From Siniperca chuatsi (lineage: Eukaryota > Chordata > Actinopteri > Centrarchiformes > Sinipercidae): 64,000 bases of DNA. The stretch covers positions 24,250,001 through 24,314,000 of the forward strand of contig NC_058042.1 of assembly GCF_020085105.1 (NCBI RefSeq). The letters are read 5' to 3'. A program made the translations under genes and the position numbers. Each line of letters begins with the position of its first letter. The first letter of the stretch is position 1. Of this stretch, positions 60,301-64,000 are shown in pieces. The notes under the pieces are model-generated. The model was not told the origin of the DNA and searched no databases. It was given only the letters and a program-made list of their open reading frames with translations.

Positions 60301-63300
60301 ATTGACAGCTATTTTGATAATCTATTAATGATTTAAGTACATTTTCATGCAAAAACTCCAAACATTCGTTGATTTCAGCTTCTCATATGTGAGGTTATGT
60401 TGCATTTCTCTGCTTTATGTGTTCATGTGAAGATTTTTCTTTTCTTGTGGGTAGTATGTGCGTTTGTCCCACGACGCGCGGCCAGAGAGCATCCTGCGGC
60501 TGATGCTGAAGGAGTGGCATATGGAGCTTCCTAAGATCCTCATCTCTGTCCATGGAGGAGTTCAAAACTTTGAGTTGCACCCACGCATCAAGCAGGTGGT
60601 GGGCAAGGGCCTCATCAAAGCTGCAGTCACCACCGGGGCCTGGATTCTCACCGGAGGGGTCAACACAGGTATGTAGTCAGAGAGAGATTATTTTAGTCAT
60701 CCTGTGGATATGTAAGGAGCCTGGATGTGTTGTTTCTGGAAAATTGGGTAATTTAGAGAGGTTCAAAAGTATTCCAGACAAGCAAAGTAATAAGAAAGAA
60801 AGTCATTGTATTTCTTATATTACAAGAATATACCAGAATGTATTGTTTGCCAACTTTCAAATGTATTTAATGGTGGTTTTCAGCTGTGTTTCTCCACAGC
60901 AAGCCCAAAAGTAATGAAAAAGTGACTGTTTACCTCTTCCGTAATTTTTAAGATACAAAACACTTAATGGAGCTCGCTTGTAGCTCTCTCACAAACTCAC
61001 AGATTCACATTTTGCAGGCTGCAGATTCATCAGTCACTGAGCTGTTCAGTCATTGTGAAACCAGTTACATGTCAACATTAGTGTTGTCACGATACTAGAA
61101 TTTCTAACTTCGATACGATACCTTGAAAAATATCGATATTCGATACCATTTTCGATACCACGGAGAAAAAAACTGCCACAATATTAAGGGGTTATTTTTT
61201 TATTTAAAGCTAAATATAACAAGTCTAGAACATATATTTTACATTAACAAAACTGTCCTGAGGTAGTGCACTTGTTCAAAAGCCTCTCAGATTGCATTAC
61301 ATTCAAAAACCAATAAAGTGCAAGTAAAACAAAAAGTGCAATCTTTTGTATTTCCAAGTAAAATCATTTTATCAAAAATAAAATATACTTAAACTTCAAG
61401 CAAAAACAAAATCAGTGCAGTCTTATGCATCAAGTATCAAATTAGTAAACAAAATAATTAAATGGAATCTGTTGCTGCAGTTTTTGACCACACTTTTAAA
61501 ATGAACTGAATGAACTAATCTAAGAACTTAGGTTAATGGTAATAGATATTTGTTAACATGAATAAGCAATGGAAAATACTTACAAAACATTTGTTAATCA
61601 AAGTTAAAAGTTGATTTAAACTAACATTCACTAATACATGTACTAATTAAAATCCAAAGTTCTATTTGTTAATATTTTTTCATTGGACCAGAGCTAACAT
61701 GATCTGTTACATTTTTATTACCTAATACCTACTGTTATCAAAGATTAAAATATACTGTAACAAATGCATTGCTCATCGGTCATAAAAGCTGGTTAATACA
61801 TTAACGTTATTTGATGAACAGATTTAAACATAACGCGTCGTGCATCACACGCGCAAACAGTGCTCACTGGATCGACATGAAGTCGTCAAGTCACCTTTAT
61901 TTATATAGTGCTTTTAACAATACAGATTGTGTCAAAGCTCTTAACAGTATCAAATTGGAGGATAGAGTGTCAGTAATGTATAATAATAATACCAACCTCG
62001 AGAAATTCTTTATACAGATCCGGGTGTCGGTCTCTCAGGTGCTTTGCTATATTAGTGGTGTTAGCGCCTTTTGTTAGCACTGTTCTGTAGCATCTCTTGC
62101 ATATTGGCTTGCTTGTGTCCTTCGGCTTTCCATGTTCATTTGCCTCATATGCAAAATATTTCCAGATAGCACTCCTGCTGTGTTCCTTATCAACCAAAGC
62201 CGGTCGCGCGGGCGTTGCACTCGCCATCTTTCCATTCACTTCAGTTTTGCTAACCAGAGCGAATGAGACAAGTGCAAGTGCGCGTGTGGTGATCGTCAAC
62301 GTGCCTTTGGAGAGAAGTGAAAGTGCGGCTAGTATCGATACTTCGGGAAATTAGTATTGGTACCGTTCAGATATTTCAGTATCGATATTTATCAAAATAT
62401 CGATATTTTTGACAACACTAGTCAACATATAGGAAAGGAACATAATGGCCACAGCAGAAGTAGACATGTCAGTGTTAGTAGCTGCTTTATTTGTGGATGT
62501 GTGTTATTTAAGGTGTAGCTAGTTAAAATAATTTTTTCATACAACTGAAGTGTGTTGAGGTTGTTAAGGTTGGTTTGGTCAGCAATCATGCTACCACTTG
62601 GAGTGAAGCTGAATGTTCCAACCATTTATCCATTACTTTTAGCTAATCATTTGAACTGTTTAGTCATTACTTTTAGCTATTTATTTCAACCATTTATCCA
62701 TTACTTTTAGCTACCTGTTTAGACTTCTGTGCTCACTTCCTAGCTAGTTTTCATGCACTCCTACATAATTGCAACAGGTACAGTAGTGTTCAGGTGTTAC
62801 AGCTGCCCTTTTAATGAAATATTATTTTAATGAAATCATAATTTCTATTTTTTTGCACAAACACACATCAGTGTGACACGCTGTAGCAGAAGTTGTAATA
62901 CCGGGCTCTAGGCGTGTCATTTAGCTGTGTGTCGTGGCCAAGGTGTGTCTGTAGCCACAGCTCGGCGTTAAGATGGTGTGGTCTGATCATAGTGTTTAAA
63001 TCATTACTCACAGGGTCAATTACCCAGACCAGTGATTACTTTTAATACCTCTCTGGCACCCTGGCCAGCTGGGATGGTCTCCTGGCTCACAAATTACTGC
63101 TGAATCCATGAGATCCATTAGTTGGGGATTGCGGTTCTCAAACAACCCCAAGACTAATGTACTTGTTGTGGACTTGCCCTGCATGCAGCATTTTGGTTGC
63201 AGAAGCTCAGGTGTCTTGGCTATTCACATGCATGGTTAATGGTACCTACAGTATCTAGCACACTTTAACTGGTCATAGATTTATACCGAAATATATATGT

Positions 63301-63985
63301 TAAAGGGTCAGTTTAATTACTTGCCAGTCAGAATTTTAAGTTAGGTATGGCAAAGGTTAAGTAGCAATAAAAACTTTACACTACTGTCCAAGAAATAATG
63401 AAAGTTTTATTGATTGTTTAATGCATCCTTCCCAAAGGTGTGGCGAAGCATGTGGGAGACGCTCTCAAAGAGCACTGTTCAAGATCATCAAAAAAAATTT
63501 GCACTATCGGGATCGCACCCTGGGGAGTCATTGAAAACAGGAACGATCTCATCGGCAGAGACGTAAGACACAACTCTTGCAATCTAATTTGTAATTGCAA
63601 GATTATCTCGAAAGATTCTGGTACTTTGGTGTACTACAGTACCCAATAACCTGTATATCTATTTAATGCTGAGTTTTTTTCATGACAGCATTGATTTTGT
63701 CATAGTTTGGAATGTTTTGTTAAAGTGCAAAAGTCATTTTTCTTTTTCTTTTTTTTCCCCCCTCACTCTCCTATCCTCTTCCCTTTTACTGCCTTCTCAT
63801 GGCCACAATGCAGATTATCGCTCCGTATCAGACGCTGCTGAACCCTCTTAGCAAACTAAACGTTCTCAACAATCTGCATTCCCATTTCCTCCTGGTGGAT
63901 GATGGAACAGTGGGCAAGTACGGTGCAGAGGTCAGTCTGCGGCGGGACCTGGAGAAGCACATCAACCTCCAAAGAATACATGCAC
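48375..63985 (+). CDS. trpm7: TRPM7 channel-kinase, N-terminal part (runs off the window)
   Basis: Exons: 48375-48377 (the ATG alone, followed directly by gtatgt), 57141-57220, 58432-58470, 59831-60038, 60455-60668, 63438-63562, 63814-63985; phases continuous, 280 residues, continuing beyond 64000. The start at the last three bases of exon 1 matches my recall of mammalian TRPM7, where M is followed across the splice by SQK; here exon 2 reads [18 protein letters not shown]. The rest follows TRPM7 closely: [119 protein letters not shown]. This is the cytosolic SLOG-like region of TRPM channels; the transmembrane pore and alpha-kinase lie downstream. TRPM7 conducts Mg2+, Ca2+ and Zn2+. TRPM6 is the main alternative but matches less well. 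Confidence 0.95.
50235..50264. repeat. (GT)n microsatellite
   Basis: Uninterrupted GT repeat preceded by GTGAGTGTGA variants. Confidence 0.93.
51190..51540. repeat. Dispersed fish repeat with long foldback arms
   Basis: Begins AAAGGGACAGTTCACCCC and includes TCTAGATTGTTTTGGTGTGA, GAGATATCGGCCGTAGAAAT and GTGGTATTCAAAGCGCCAAA, strings I recall from a repeat family abundant in percomorph introns. Near its end about 48 bases (51415-51463, with ATGACCCAGTTACTCAAG) are repeated in inverted form at 51485-51533 with few mismatches. Related to the fragment at 15055-15235. Confidence 0.75.
52495..52720. repeat. Possible DNA-transposon fragment
   Basis: GCCCGACCGGTATGGGATTT with CCGATATAGTGAATTTTTG resembles the terminal part of hAT-type fish elements. 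No partner terminus or coding sequence was found. Confidence 0.4.
53275..53355. repeat. Dispersed repeat fragment (AATCGATTA type)
   Basis: GGTTAATCGATTATCAAAAT and TTGCCGATTAATTTTCTGTC resemble a short A/T-rich repeat scattered in fish genomes; a diverged copy occurs at about 60285-60375 in trpm7 intron 4. Confidence 0.5.
56068..56118 (+). other. Candidate alternative first coding exon of trpm7
   Basis: ATG at 56068 opens 17 codons ([20 protein letters not shown] product) ending exactly at CAG|GTACGT, a near-consensus donor, in phase 0, the same phase needed to join trpm7 exon 2 at 57141. An in-frame TGA lies a few codons upstream, so the ATG would be the true start. Without transcripts or conservation this remains a prediction. 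Confidence 0.3.
58848..59165. mobile_element. hAT-type MITE with 8-bp target-site duplication
   Basis: Ends AGGGCTGCATGATATGG and AATTGTGCAGCCCTGG are inverted, with identical TTAATATT at 58840-58847 and 59166-59173. The interior (ATATCATATTGCGATTATTT, GATATTGCAATTTTGATAAC) is non-coding and weakly palindromic. Lies in trpm7 intron 3. An eight-base duplication is the hAT hallmark. Confidence 0.82.
59524..59564. repeat. Perfect 17-bp inverted repeat (hairpin)
   Basis: ACACAAGGTTAGCTTAC at 59524-59540 is exactly inverted at 59548-59564, with a seven-base loop TACTGTT. In trpm7 intron 3, sense strand. Confidence 0.9.
60285..60395. repeat. Dispersed repeat fragment
   Basis: GATCAATTAGTTAATTGACA, TTTTGATAATCTATTAATGA and CAAAAACTCCAAACATTCG match a common fish repeat type also glimpsed at 53275. 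In trpm7 intron 4. Confidence 0.5.
61875..61995. mobile_element. Nested LINE/SINE tail within the hAT element
   Basis: TCAAGTCACCTTTATTTATA with TAGTGCTTTTAACAATACAG and a terminal ATAATAATA run is the 3' tail of a common fish retroposon. It cuts the hAT reading frame shortly after the BED finger, so it inserted after the hAT element arrived. Confidence 0.6.
61997..62227 (-). pseudogene. hAT transposase BED zinc-finger exon
   Basis: The minus strand reads [20 protein letters not shown], then WKYF, CKRC, and THIAKHL-type [17 protein letters not shown]: aromatic pair, C-x2-C and H-x-(D/R)-x-H spacing of a BED finger, as in ZBED-type hAT transposases. The frame is then lost into the nested retroposon tail. 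The finger itself is intact. Confidence 0.85.
62429..63437 (+). other. trpm7: Rest of trpm7 intron 5
   Basis: Non-coding. The pentamer-rich string CCATTTATCCATTACTTTTAG recurs several times with variation around 62615-62715, a small imperfect tandem repeat of roughly 35 bases. Nothing else is recognisable. Confidence 0.45.
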
Positions 63986-64000
63986 GTAAGTAAAACCAGA

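Larger units (their letters stand above)
61079..62420 (-). mobile_element. hAT transposon, internally deleted, with 8-bp target-site duplication
   Basis: Terminal inverted repeats TAGTGTTGTCACGATACT and ATATTTTTGACAACACTA, flanked by identical GTCAACAT at 61071-61078 and 62421-62428. Subterminal regions carry repeated TATCGATA motifs, probable transposase-binding sites. The minus strand keeps only a BED zinc-finger exon (61997-62227); the catalytic domain and RNase H fold are gone, so it is non-autonomous. It lies in trpm7 intron 5. Confidence 0.92.

Noticed and set aside
1-64000. CRISPR arrays, operons, tRNA or rRNA genes, bacterial-type systems
   Set aside because: None seen. Repeats are transposons and microsatellites; the only tRNA-like sequence is the SINE at 7186-7350, which lacks a complete cloverleaf.

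Overview
This window is vertebrate nuclear DNA, almost certainly from a ray-finned (percomorph-type) fish. The evidence is long intron-containing genes with GT/AG splice sites, a C-tailed GnRH receptor of the fish type, a ladderlectin/nattectin-like C-type lectin, and a dense load of fish-style transposons (Tc1, hAT, L2-like LINEs, solo LTRs, a tRNA-derived SINE). Nothing prokaryotic, viral or CRISPR-like is present. Gene models were built by hand from splice sites, reading-phase continuity and protein-family recall.

Layout. 1-900: a pentanucleotide TATAG-type repeat next to a decayed LINE tail. 1256-9635 (+): a 15-exon WD-repeat gene best read as wdr93, with a 5'-truncated LINE in intron 7. 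9.7-14.2 kb: non-coding, with LTR-like and foldback repeats. 14263-~18480 (-): a gonadotropin-releasing hormone receptor (three coding exons and a probable non-coding 5' exon), tail-to-tail with wdr93. 18.5-31.2 kb: non-coding accessory DNA holding two solo LTRs with 5-bp target-site duplications, Penelope-like remnants, a Tc1 element with an L2-type LINE nested inside it, and a degenerate copy of two exons of the downstream sppl2a gene. 31547-33037 (+): a complete five-exon secreted C-type lectin. 33.2-34.35 kb: an internally deleted LINE with ORF1 remnants. 34842-46236 (+): sppl2a, an intramembrane aspartyl protease with 17 coding exons and all three catalytic motifs (YD, GxGD, PAL). 46.2-48.1 kb: its 3' region and a MITE. 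48.1 kb to the end (+): the 5' part of trpm7, where the start codon sits at the very end of exon 1, followed by an 8.8-kb intron 1 and six further exons that run off the window.

The same-strand order sppl2a then trpm7 matches the SPPL2A-TRPM7 neighbourhood I know from human 15q21, which supports both names. The five genes are functionally unrelated as far as can be seen: a WD-repeat protein of unknown role, a reproductive-axis GPCR, an innate-immunity-type lectin, a lysosomal/late-endosomal intramembrane protease, and a Mg2+/Ca2+ channel-kinase. I see no new multi-gene system. The points most worth following are the relic duplication of sppl2a exons 4-5 about 9 kb upstream of the parent exons, a possible alternative first exon of trpm7, an apparent extra 18-codon exon between the two catalytic aspartates of sppl2a, and two short near-perfect hairpins.
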